DNA of 64,000 nt, taken from positions 2,232,001 to 2,296,000 of the forward strand of contig JAEVLN010000013.1 in assembly GCA_018350325.1 (NCBI GenBank), written 5' to 3'. Shown here one piece after another: positions 22,550 through 39,000 of the stretch. The translations under genes were made by a program, and so were the position numbers. Every line of letters begins with the position of its first letter. Within the stretch, counting starts at the first letter, position 1. Source of the DNA: Globodera rostochiensis. Taxonomy: Eukaryota; Nematoda; Chromadorea; Rhabditida; Heteroderidae. The notes under the pieces were generated by a model. It saw only the letters and a list, made by a program, of their open reading frames with translations, was not told the origin of the DNA and searched no databases.

Positions 22550-25500
22550 TCAGAAGCCCGGCATCATACAGTACGCAACAAGACTACTGTACACTATGTA
22601 AATCAGCCACAGTGCGAGGAAGACGACGAATGAGAACAGTTTAGGCCGGGAGGGGCCACCCAACTCGCCGGCAATGTTCGGGTGGTAACGACGCCATTGC
22701 AGGAGGCCGAAACACACTAAAAAAGGACAAATTTGGGGGGGGGGGGGGGGGAATGGACTTTGTTTAGCCTTTTGTTCTCAATTCGTTGGGTCCTTTCACT
22801 GAAAATAAATGGGCGTGGCGTAGCCAAAGAAACCAACCGACGGAACCAATCAAAAACATTGTCACTGAAGAGGCCAATGAGCCGGCTTCGACCAGAAACG
22901 GCGTTCCGCGTGTCCAATGATAAACGGCGGCAATTGCCCAAGCAAGTCCGATACCTGCGGAACCAACCAGCAGAAGGTATCTCGTGAAGCTCATTTTTAG
23001 TCGAGCGAGATCTCGAGGTCGAGATTTCTCGAGAATCTCGTCGAGATTTTACGAGATCTCGTCTCGTTCCGGGCTCTAGTATACATGAAAATAAAAGGTT
23101 ACCCAAAAAAACGTTAACGGCATTCGATCCGGTGACATTGCCTAAGGGTTGAATAGTGAGCGATAATCCCCGGGGGGGGGAGTAAATATACCGATAGATG
23201 AGTCGGCCGTTTTGTCGTTAATGGCCGCAGTTTTGGAGGCAAAAGTATCTGGAATGAGCTAACTGGTCGATGATAGGAAGTTGTGCATAAAAGACCGAAT
23301 TCACTTCGACCTGTCTCGGTTTCTCGAAACAAAAAAAGCGTGTTCGGGACCGAGACTGGTCTTGAGGGTCGACGGCCAATCTGGCGCTTAAATTAATGCC
23401 TGGTAACGAAGTGCCCATCGCGACCAAAGTGATGGCGGTCACCGAATCTTTCAGTCCAATAGTACAGCCGAACATTGAGGCCACGTCGCCGATGATGGCG
23501 GTCAGTACTCCGATGGCAAAGATGGCGACTGAGAAAGTGACCCACCCGTTGAGGTAGTCGGTAGGCGGAATGAGCGCAAAGAGTAACTTCCAGAAGAGGG
23601 ACACGTAATGCAACGCCTTCTCCTTGAGACTCAGAGAGCCGTCTGCAAGTTGGACGCCGTTTTCAAAGCGAACAACAGATTTTTGGGGGTGGGGGTCAGT
23701 CTGGTCCCGGCCAGTCCCGTCCCAGCAAATTTGAGACATCATAACCTTATTCACATTGCACTAAATCATTTAAGCCTTATAAATTGGAAAGCTCTATATG
23801 AATAGAAACTATTTGTAAAACTAAACTACCGTAAGCAGTAAATCAAAGTTTTAAAAAGTTATGATCAGAAAACCATGAAAAAGCCCGATATTTGGCAATT
23901 TTACATTATAACTTTTTTTAAACTTATCAAACCACTTCAACTTTGCTGTCTTGCTTTCTTTACTCATTTAGTGCTTTCGAATGGTATAAGGCGTTACTGG
24001 TTTGGTGCAGGTTGAGAAGAGTTCTGATGCTTCAAAGTCGCTGGGACGGGACTGGCCCGCTTCGGACTTTTGGGGCCGGCGACACACGACAAACCGGTAG
24101 CGGTCATTCGCGTCCCAATTTATTTTACCCTCGCCCTCTTAGCCATTGGTCAGCTGACCTCCGTCTATGTCCTCAACAGTTAAAGCTTCGGCAAACTGTT
24201 GTCTCCAGCTGTGTGTGCCAACCAGGAAGCCGACGTTGGCGTTGGTGACCATTTTGTCGATGAAGTTCTTGAACTCCTTGTCCTCAGTGATCACGACCTT
24301 GCAACGCAAATGTTCTCCTGAACCCTTCCAAATGCATTTGAGTCGACCAATGCCCGCCACCCCGCCCGTTCGTTCGTTACTGACCCAAAATCGGCCTGCC
24401 ATCGGGCGACCCCTCCTTCACTTCCACTTGACCTTTCCCAACCCTCCACTCCGGCGTGCCCAACTCCACAAAGAATTCCTCCGACTTTTCGTATTCGTCG
24501 TCGTTGACAATTTCAATATGAATTTCGGCCCTTTAAGAAAAGAAGATCAATTAATGCGTGCATTGAATCTTATCTCAACAAAACAAACTTTGTTTGCTCA
24601 TTCAGAAAAAGCAAATCCTTTCCGTAAACCATAAAATCTTTGCCCGCTTTTGCGGTCCCATTGATCACAGTAAAAGGGATATAAACGGTGCCTCGGGCTC
24701 CGCGATGCCGTCGGACCTCGAGAACGAATAGTCCTTGAGTTTCAGGCACCCGGAACACTTCCGAAGTAAACGAAAAAGCTCCGCCATGGTCATCTGCACG
24801 AGATGAAGCATATGGGTGGACGCATTGGAGTCGTTCCCCCTCCCCTCCCCGCAACTCACCGTCGATGATCATCACAGTGGCACAGTCCGCCTCTTCCGCA
24901 AAATGGGCGGGCATTTTTTGACTCGGGTTGTTGGCGCAAAATGCACCCAAATTGGTCAGTTTCACCTTCAGAATGAAGTTCAGCGCAATTTGCATCAGGA
25001 ACTGACCACTCACAAAGAACTGTTCGTCATCCTCGTACTCGTCATTGTCAACAATGCCAATTTCAACAAATTTTGTGGTTTCGTTGGGGCCAAAGGTCAG
25101 TACTCCCTGGGTCGGCACAAAATCCTCGTGTTCTAACGCGCTGTCGGGAACAGTCTTAAAGTGTTGAAACCGTCTACCAGACAAATTGTGCCTTATTTTA
25201 CAAATTCCCACCGCATAATTAACCGAAACTTCCGTTGGTACCACCAGTGAGCCCCGATCGACCGTAACTCGCAATTCCACTGAAATTGAAGATGTTAGAC
25301 CAACAGCAGCAGAGAAAGAGGGGGGGGGGTGGGGTCAGTTGGTTCGGGGCCGGCCAACCAGACCTGTGCCGGCATTCTCCAGAACGCAGTACTCAACCGG
25401 GTCGAACCTGCCAAAAGTGCGTTTACCGCCCCTAGCGGCCATCTTTGCTCACCCGACCGTCACCTGCTTCGGCTTTTCCGGCTGCAATGGCAAGACCGGC

Positions 25501-28185
25501 GGCAGATCCTCCTGCGCCTGTTCTCGCAGCTTCTTGGACGTAATGTCCCCGTGTCCGGTCATCCTCCGAATCGCCTGAATTCGGTAGAACGCCCGCGTCT
25601 TTGGCACTTCAGTAAAAATCCATGAGGAGGCCAATCGCTCCAACTCCGCCACGGACAAATTCGGATTTTCGTTCCGAAGCCGTTTGATTATATCCAGATA
25701 GCGTTTCTGCTGCACAAGTGAGTTCGAATTTGAATCACTTTTCAGCTGATCCAACAACGCGACTCTTCAATTAAAATAATAAAGTGAAAGAATGTTTTGG
25801 AGCAGAGGGACGGACTGGACTCCAATGCCAAACGACCGACTTTAAGGCCATTCGAATGCCTTACAACTGTACGTAAGTACCGCCATTCAGCAGCTTAGCA
25901 ACCGCTGATGATCAAACTTCTTCAGTTGATCAACAGAATTCGATTGATCGGTCATTGGTCAGCGTTTGCTCACTTACTCCACGTCATTGGTCGCTCCGTT
26001 TGTCATTCCTTTGGCACTGTCCCTCCGCTTCTGTTTGCCAAGCCGGGGCGTGTGACGGAACGAAGTGATCGCCTTGTTGGCGAGAAGGCGCTGCCCGAAC
26101 GATTTTGCGTGTTTGTTGGCGACGAAAGCAGAGGCGACGGTGAGGGGGAAGAAGGTCAGTGTAAGCACGGCTTCCCACACCTTAAGGCATAAAAAATCAT
26201 TTGCTTTGAGTCCCCCCCCCTCCCCTCGGGGGCTAAGTTTACACACGTCGACGACGTTCGGAGAAAACACGCAAAGGATCAGAAAGAGCCAAATGTAGGC
26301 GAACGAAGACCAAATTACAGTGACCCAAAACACGTCGACACGGTCAATACGACGGATTTCATTTGACGGAATGACCTGAAAGGCTGTCGATGAACGAGAC
26401 GGAGTGACTGACCAAAATGCAAATGCCGACGATGATGAACAAATTGAAGGCGGCACTTCCTACGATCGTACTGACAGCGAAAACCAATCAATCGGCCGCA
26501 GAATGGCCTAACCTTCATACCTTGGCCCGAGATCTCCCGCCTCGAAATTGTTGGCAAATACTTCGATCACCGAGAGCAATATTTCGGGCGCTGATGAACC
26601 TTCACGAAAAAGTTTGGCCAACTCACTCACACATAAAATCGCCGTACAGTCCATTTGAAGGATGAATGTTAATCAATTATTTTACAAAATAACGGAACTT
26701 TCTCACAACGTACCCAATGCCCTCATGCACCCATGCCCCCCCCTCCCAACATGTACACGTCCCAATGCCCTCATGCACCCATGCCCCCCCCCCAACATGT
26801 ACACGTCCCAATGCCCTCATGCACCCATGCCCCCCCCCTCCCAACATGTACACGTCCCAATGCCCTTCATCACCCCATGCCCCCCCCCTCCCAACATGTA
26901 CAGTCCCAATGCCCTCATTGCACCCATGCCCCCCCCAACATGTACCGTCCCAATGCCCTCATGCACCCATGCCCCCCCAACATGTACACGTCCCAATGCC
27001 CTCAGCACCCATGCCCCCCCCCCTCCCAACATGTACACGTCCCAATGCCCTCATGCACCCATGCCCTCCCCAACATGTACATGTACACAATGCCCTCATG
27101 CACCCATGCCCCCCCCTCCCAAATGTACATGTACCCAATGCCCTCATGCACCCATGCCCCCCCCCTCCCAACATGTACACGCCCAATGCCCTCATGCACC
27201 CATGCCCCCCCCTCCCAACATGTACACGTCCCAATGCCCTATGCACCCATGCCCCCCCCCTCCCAACATGTACACGTCCCAATGCCCTCATGCACCCATC
27301 CCCCCCCAACATGTACACGTCCCAATGCCCTCATGCACCCATGCCCCCCCCTCCCAACTGTACACGTACCCAATGCCCTCATGCACCCATGCCCCCCCCC
27401 TCCCAACATGTACATGTCCCAATGCCCTCATGCACCCATGCCCCCCCCCCCTCCCAACATGTAACGTACGTACCCAATGCCATCAGTGTCAGGTTGGACA
27501 CCGTCTCATTCCACACCCTCACCAGCACCTTCACCCTCTCCCCGGTCACTTTGGTCAGCTCCACCTCCCTCTCCTGACTGGTGATCACCTAAAAATTTTC
27601 AATGCTCCGTCGCAAACTTTCGTCCGAGATGACCTCAATTGCGGCCATGAATCTGTCTGAGATGATGGAGACACCAAAGAACAGATACGCCATAGCGAGA
27701 AGGTATACCAGGGCACGGAACATTCTGGTCAGAGAAGGCACTTCCTGAAGTGTGCCCGGCATCTTTCGGTAATTGTTCTCCCTTTCCTCCCTCCCTCCCA
27801 CCTGGGGCTCCCAAACTGAGAGGATTAGGCCAGGCCTGCACGGCTTGGCCGGGAGGCAATGTTTCGCGTGCTCCCCTTCCGCAGCTATTAGTGCTGCTTC
27901 AGTCGTTGTTGTTCGATTGTTTCGGTTGTCATAGATTACCGCCCTTCTGGGGATGGAATAAACAGTGGCCACTTCTGCCTCATTGGCGATGGCCATGGAT
28001 GATGAAGGCGCGGAAGGTGAATACGGAGGCTGGTCATGTTCGCTGAACGGACTGACTATGAGTGCCGGGCTCGAAATGATGGTGGACGGGACTGGAAGGA
28101 CGAGGAGAGGCAGCAGAAGTAAGTGGACGTACGCAGAGTGTGGGGAGGACAAAGTCGGGAGAGTTTGGAGGTGCCGAAATAACAT
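22550..28185 (-). CDS. ncx: Na+/Ca2+ exchanger (NCX, SLC8 type)
   Basis: This plasma-membrane antiporter exports Ca2+ in exchange for Na+. Reading down the minus strand: a signal-like N-terminus (from 28185), CRPGLILSVWEPQ, FFGVSIISDRFMAAIE; VITSQEREVELTKV; the alpha-1 repeat NLTLMALG joined across an intron to SSAPEILLSVIEVFANNF and then VGSAAFNLFIIVGICIL; the TM pair VDVFWVTVIWSSFAYIWLFL and VWEAVLTLTFFPL; the loop with RYLDIIKRLRNENPN; Calx-beta 1 (about 25260-24850, EHEDFVPTQGVLTFG, DNDEYEDDEQFF); Calx-beta 2 (about 24800-24370, NGTAKAGKDFMVYG, NDDEYEKSEEFFVEL); VGTHSWRQQFAEALTV; the alpha-2 repeat GCTIGLKDSVTAITLVAMGT then SLPDTFASK, GNVTGSNAVNVFLG; and a C-terminus with GELGGPSRPKL ending VAYCMMPGF. 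The stop is at 22550-22552. All core transport motifs are intact. One intron is GC-AG, one is 37 nt, and one holds a minisatellite. Confidence 0.93.
22995..23085. repeat. Relic of the TAGAGC-type hAT terminus in an NCX intron
   Basis: Repeated CGAGATCTCGA/TCTCGTCGAG units end in GGGCTCTAG. In reverse complement this resembles the CTCGAGACCGAGAAC-rich terminal region of the 36957-37628 element. It has no partner and no target duplication, so it is a fragment. Confidence 0.45.
23733..24010. repeat. Diverged copy of the 29189-29614 element in an NCX intron
   Basis: Shared blocks with 29267-29560 include GACATCATAAC, AACTATTTGTAAAACTAAAC, TACCGTAAGCAGTAAATC and TTTACTCATTTAGTGC. The outer tandem termini of the 29-kb copy are missing here. 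Confidence 0.8.
26712..27476. repeat. ~49-bp minisatellite in an NCX intron
   Basis: About 16 copies of a unit built from CCCAATGCCCTCATGCACCC, ATGCC plus C runs, and CCCAACATGTACACGT. Copies differ by single-base indels in the C run and dropped bases. The array fills the intron between the two exons of the alpha-1 repeat (ALG / SSAPEILLS). Every frame is open for long stretches, which explains several overlapping false frames. Confidence 0.93.
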
Positions 28186-29180
28186 CGAAAAGGTCGGAGA
28201 TGAGTCGAAGTAATAACGGCCGGAGAAGGCGACGATCTCTGCTCACATCAGCTGGGGTAAATGGGAGGAAGCAAATGGGGGGACGGAAAGGGCAATTCGT
28301 TTGATTGGGAAGAGTCGAAGATAGGGGAAAGGTAGAACAAATGTGCAGCAAATTGTTAGCAAAGCCAAGAGTTTGGCGGAAGAAAAAGCTCAATAACGGA
28401 GATTCGATAAAGTGAGGAAGAGAATGGAAAAAGCTCGGCCATTCCTCTTCGCCTGCTGCTGCTGTGATGAAAATGCTACATTCGCAAGGCATTCATTCAT
28501 TCATTTTAGTCTGAATGATGGAAGGCGGGGGGAGGGGGGCGGGGGGAGGGGGGGGGGGGGGGGAATGTTGGCCAACAAAATGCGCCAAAACCCCAAAATT
28601 CCCCCCCCCCCCCAATGCCCTTTTCTGTTCTTTTGCCGTTTCCCTCCCCCATATTCAGAACAAAATTAAGAACAAATCAAATGTGCCCACCGACTGAATA
28701 CAAAGGCCCTCCCCTTTTGTCGAAAATGAAAAGTGAGCGTAACCAATCGATGGATGGGCGGGCAATTGCAATTTGAAATTGTGGGCAAGGCACTTGCTTT
28801 GACAACCAGCGGTTGTCGTCATTCACTCACGCACATAAATTGGCAAAACGGGCAGACAGAGCGACCGACGGACGATAAGGCCAAATTGGTGAAAAGAACG
28901 CCATCATTGATGGACGAATTAAATATGAAAAACATTCAATATTCAAAAGGCTACGAAAAAAGCAATATTTGGAAAACATTGAGAAAATTGTCCAAACAAT
29001 TTGAAACAAAATGAATGAACGAAAATTGGTTTTGAATGGGTCGGAAGCGCGTGGGGGGGGGGGGGGGGATTCTGCTGGGGGAAACAGAGTTAGAAAACTT
29101 TGTGCTTGGCTGTATTACTTTTATGAACATCAAATAAATTCATGTTCCAAATTTGAGTTTGAGGACGGGGGGGGGGGGAA
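28186..29180. other. Upstream region of NCX, G/C runs
   Basis: The 1-kb region 5' of the NCX start holds poly-G runs near 28525-28562, 29054 and 29168 and a poly-C run near 28600. It may contain the NCX promoter and 5' UTR. No gene or regulatory motif was recognised. Confidence 0.5.
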
Positions 29181-29188
29181 GTTTTAAT

Positions 29189-29614
29189 GGTGCTGGGTCA
29201 TTTCGTAAATTCCGTCACCATGGGCGTTTCGTAAATCCGCCACATATATTTTATGAAGTAGTTTTAGACATCATAACTTTATTCATACCACACTAAACCA
29301 CTTAAACCTTATATCAGTGGAAAGCTCCAAATGAATAGAAACTATTTGTAAAACTAAACTACCGTAAGCAGTAAATCAAAGTTTTAAAAAGTTATGATCA
29401 GAAACCACGAAAAATCCGATTTTTGGCAGTTTTACATTATAACTTTTTTGAAACTTATTAAACCACTTCGACTTTGCTGTAATGTTTTCTTTACTCATTT
29501 AGTGCTTTCGAATGGTATAAGGTTTAACTGATTTAGTGCGATATGAATAAAGTTATGATGTCTAAACTACTTTATAAAATATATGTGGCGGAATTTACGA
29601 AACGACCCAGCACG
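29189..29614. mobile_element. MITE with GGTGCTGGGTC termini and tandem left end
   Basis: Left GGTGCTGGGTCATTTCGTAA and right TTACGAAACGACCCAGCACG are inverted repeats. The homology continues inward through CACATATATTTTAT and GACATCATAACTTTATTCAT for about 120 bp. The flanks 29181-29188 and 29615-29622 are both GTTTTAAT. The left arm contains two tandem copies of a TTTCGTAAATCCG-type unit, which links it to the tandem-terminus elements described at 43-63 kb. Confidence 0.85.
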
Positions 29615-29622
29615 GTTTTAAT

Positions 29623-30116
29623 CAATCCCACCCAAATCGTGCATTTTAATCTTTTTTATTTAAAATCAAAGATGGCACCGATCCTGCGAATATCGATTCG
29701 GTCGCACCAAGTAACGCTACCACCTCACGGAAACTATTGCGGTTAACCCTTGTAAAGTCTCCGTTGCCAACGCGATTAATTACATCAATTCAGCTCCATT
29801 CATTCGCACCGGTGAGTGTTCGTTCCTCTCAAGTCTTCACCCTTCCCGCCCCGCCCTTTGAGTGCGTCCGCCCCTCTCAACCGGTTCCCTCCCCCCCCCC
29901 CTTCCCCACCACTCCGTTCACATCGTCAATCAATCAATTAACATTTCCAAGCGTACGCGGACTAGACGAAGACCCTTAATTCGATAAGGACATCACTCAC
30001 TAGTTCAATAATCGTACGAAAACAATCAAGGACTTGAGATTTGACAACATTAACAAACTTGTCACTCAAAATGTCAAACAAATGGTGCAAATGGATGAGA
30101 TTTCGTTACTCAAAGA
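29623..30116. other. Spacer between EFTUD2 3' end and the 29-kb MITE
   Basis: Nothing recognised. The first half is C/T-rich; the second half is the EFTUD2 3' flank. Open frames on the + strand that run past 30117 are shadows of the last EFTUD2 exon. Confidence 0.45.
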
Positions 30117-35105
<4,989 letters not shown>

Positions 35106-36016
35106 TTCAATTTTCTAAAAAAGAAGGAGTTATCTATAGGGCCGGACTTTTAGTTAAGAAAAATCTCAAAATAGTTAACTTAAGTTGAGAAAAAGTGGCA
35201 AAAAAAAGCGGAAATAGTGTTTTCAAAGTTCTTTGGCGTCCAAACTGCGCGCCTTTTGTCCGATTTGCTTACCAGACATTTTGTCTGATTTGTGCGACAA
35301 GACCCTTACAAATTAGTCCAGTTTATGCGTAAAATTTGTCTGCATTCTCGTCCGACGATTTTTATACGTGACCGTATCAGTAATTTTGAATTTTGGCACG
35401 ACGGTTTTTCAACATTTTGTTTTCATTTTATGTTGTAAAAAAGCATCGTAGGGTCGCTATGACCGCGACGTCATCAATAATTTACTAAATTTTCCTTTAG
35501 CTACAGTTTTACAACGTACATACATATTATGACTTCTAGAAATATTTGCATCAAAGATAAAGAGTATTCAGGTAAAATATGTATTTAGGGTTGGCCCAAA
35601 TTTATTTACAAACAAAAAATTTATTTTGGATCGCTTTTCGGTACTAATTTACTTTGGGTCCTATATTTTGGTCTTTTTTCAAATTTATACCGATTTGGAA
35701 CCCGGACCCGAATTGAACAATTTTTTGAAAATTTAATACTTTCCAAAAATTAATTTTGCCCAACAAATTTCATAAAGCATGGATTCGGTCATACTTGCCT
35801 AATTTGTGGCTTTTGAAAGATTTTGAGGCTAAAATTGATTTTTGAATGGTTGAAAAAATGTTCGAATTTGGCTCCGGGGTTCGAAATCAGTTGTAAAATT
35901 TTGAATGACCAAAATATAGGATCCAAATTAGTACCCGATTTCTTCACAACGCGTAAAAATTTCATTGTGATGCCGGTTGGCACCGGCGAGCCCACTACAA
36001 TCTAAAATGCGCAAAT
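35106..36016. other. Divergent promoter region, EFTUD2 / TONSL-like
   Basis: This 911-bp AT-rich spacer lies between two divergent start codons, so it should contain both promoters. It also holds inverted core-repeat arms at about 35690-35720 (GAACCCGGACCCGAATTGAAC) and 35860-35895 (CTCCGGGGTTCGAAATC). No defined promoter element can be supported. Confidence 0.5.
35690..35895. repeat. Degraded copy of the palindromic core repeat
   Basis: The left arm reads GAACCCGGACCCGAATTGAAC and the right arm TTCGAATTTGGCTCCGGGG plus TTCGAAATCAG, inverted about an AT-rich centre. It lies in the EFTUD2/TONSL divergent spacer. Confidence 0.6.
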
Positions 36017-39000
36017 ATGCCTTTTAAAAATTTAGCTCTGATGAGAAGACTTGATGGTGCAAAATTGCGATTTAAGTCACAGCCTGTGAAAATTACTGGA
36101 ATTTATCTTGAGTTGGCCGAATATTTGAAGAATAGTATTTTTCTGATGGATAAAGCGGAGCAAAATTACGAAAAAGTCGTTTCGTGGGGTCAGAATTCCG
36201 CAGAGTGTTCATTCGACTGTTCATTGGCATATCGAAGTTTGGCCGAAATTGCCGTTGAAAAAGGTCGTTTAATTTTTTAAATAATTTTTTTTTCATTCAT
36301 TTAAAGGAGACTTTGATTCTGCCATCAACAAAATTGTCTCCTCGTTGGATTTTGCATATAAAACTGAGAATCCCGGTTTGATCCAACAGGCTTTACATCA
36401 ACGCGCCCATATTAACATGTCTTGTGGGTTTCCGGAAAAGGTTTGGGTTTGTTCTTTTTGTTTCCACATTTTTTTCAACGTTGCTTTTTTATTTAACCTG
36501 AATATGCATTAAGGCGCTGTCTTATGCCGAGGAATGCGTCAAATACTTGGAGATTAATGCTGACGAAATCAATAAATTGAAAAAAGATGGAGATTCTAAT
36601 TGCCGCATGGCACATCTCCACAATTTTATGGCCGCCATTTATTCTGAACTTCATTTTTCCAACTCTCTTCAGCAATACAATTACGACAGAATGGCATTAA
36701 AACTTAATGAGAAAGCCATAAATTATGCGAGGTGGGTGATGATGATTTTCATCAAGGGGTGTATTTTTTATTCCATTTGTTGAGAATTTTCAAAAATGCT
36801 TTGGTCCAAAAATTACAAATTTTGAAAAACAAAAGGGTTCCCCATTTGGTTTCTCAAAACTTTTTCGGTGGAGGGCCCGGTCCCCGTCCCTGGCTACGGC
36901 CTTGGTAACCGGCCCATCCTCGGTCATGTGTGTGGAGGGCCGAAACAAGTAATTAATAGAGCTGTTCGAGACTTGAAATTTACCGAGAATTGAGAACCGA
37001 GACCGAGAAATGACCCCGAGACTCGAGACCGAGAACGAGACCCAAAAAAACCGAGAAATTTCTCGACTCGGGAACCGAGAATCGAGAAATTTCAAATTTT
37101 TTTCGAAATTCACTAAAAAATATTGAAAATATTGATTTTAAGCTCCACAAATTTCAATAAATAATTTTACACTCAGGGGTGCCAACTCCTACTGATTTCG
37201 GCGTACTGATTCTGTACAAATTGAGTAGAAAATTCAAAATTTTTGCTAGCAAATCTTACCAACCAATTTGCCACAAATTTTGAATTTCATTTTTATTTCT
37301 GGAACGCTTTTTGCCCGATATCCAGTCCATCGGAACGGAGAAAAGAATTTTAAAAAAAAGTTCAATTTAGGAGAGTATTTTCGGGGTTTTTAATGCATTT
37401 TTTATGAAATTTTCAAAAAATGCAATTTTTTGCGAATTCTGCTTTATTTAGGGGGGTGGAGTTCGGCGGTGCCGATAGGCACCGCCGAGAAAATTTTGAA
37501 ATTTTTGACTCAATTTGTTAACAGATTTGCAACCAAAATTTTTAAAGCTTTTTAGGCTTAGCCGAGACCCAAAAAACCGAGAAATTTCTCGACTCGAGAA
37601 CCGAGACCGAGAATCTCGAACAGCTCTAGTAATTAATACCTTATGGAGTGTTGGGAAGGACACAAGGGCGTACCCAGGGGGGGGGGGGGGGGGGGGGGCT
37701 GGGGGCAGGGGCGTATCCAGGGCGGGGAATCAGGGGAATTCCCCCCCCTCCCGAAATAAAATTTGAGAAAAAAAACCATAGGGGGGACCCTTTTGTTTGC
37801 ACTTTTACAATTCTGGATCATTTAACAAATTGCCATCAAAAATCAAAAAAAAATTTTCCCGGCGGCGCCTATCGGCACCGCCGGGCCGCCCCTGGCGCTC
37901 AAATGGGATTACCATCTGAGCGCCGCGCTCAGATGGATTAATTCCCCCCTCCGAAATTTTTTTCTGGCTACGCCCCTGGCTGGGGGGGGGGCTACAGCCC
38001 CACCCCCCAAAAATTTTTTTGAGAGAAAAAACCCAAAGGGGGGCCCTTTAAATTTTTTTTGGACAAATTTGCTTTAAAAATTCTAAAAAGTTCACTGAAA
38101 ATTGAACTTTTTTGGGGAAAAATTGCTTAACAAAAATGCAATTAAAAAAAATCCAAAAAAGTACCCCTAAAGATTGACGACTTTTTTCAAATTAGCTCCC
38201 CCCCCCCCCAAGGGCGTAGCCAGGAATTTTTTTCGGGGGGGGGATCCAAAAGTCGATTCTTAGGGGTGTATTTTTGGTCCAAAAATTACAAAATTTTGAA
38301 AAACAAAAGGGTCACTCCTTTGGTTTTTTTCTCTCAAATAAATTTTCGGGGGGGCCCGGGCCCCCCCCCCCCCCTGGCTACGCCCTTGCCCCCCCCCCCC
38401 GAAAATCTGGGTATGCCCTTGGAAGGACACACTGATGAGGCCACCTTCCCAATTCCGTAATTACAAAAACTGGAAATGAATATGTAGATTAAGTTTAACT
38501 GGTGTATTTGTTTAAAAAAAATTCAAGCATTAGCTTTCGGAATTGATTGGTATGCTCTAAATTTAAGTGAGCATGAAGATTGGAGCCTTCTATATCGAAG
38601 TCTTTTGATGAAACTGGAGCTAACAATTGGCAAAGAACGCGTGTCCATTGCCCAAATGATGTGCAATATTGCTGCTAAGATTATTCCGACTAAAGTGGAC
38701 GAAAACAAATTCAAAAAAGAGTCTAAATGCCATCTTTCACTTGCAAGTTTTTTAATCTCCGTAAGTCTGGTCAATTATTTTTGAAGGAGAAATTGCGCCA
38801 TTGCGAGCAGGGGAACTTTGCTGAAAGTAAAGCGATGCTGTGGAAACGATACGAAGAGCTTAAGAAAGAGCCGGACAGTGTTTCGCAAGACCTTTACGAA
38901 GCAGTGAAAAATGCACTCGTATTCAGTGGGTATTTGGGATAGGCCTTTACCAGGAAAAAATGTTGAGGGGGGAGGGGGGGGGGGGTGGTGGTACTCATCC

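Larger units (their letters stand above)
37663..38421. mobile_element. hAT-like MITE with CAAGGGCGTACCCAG termini, host of two more
   Basis: Left CAAGGGCGTACCCAGGGG and right CTGGGTATGCCCTTG are inverted. The flanks GAAGGACA at 37655-37662 and 38422-38429 are a perfect 8-bp target duplication. Two smaller elements of the same terminus family are inserted inside it. Confidence 0.92.

Noticed and set aside
26662..27660. Three overlapping Pro/Cys/His-rich frames of 240-330 codons on the + strand
   Set aside because: They are all translations of the ~49-bp minisatellite in an intron of the minus-strand NCX gene.
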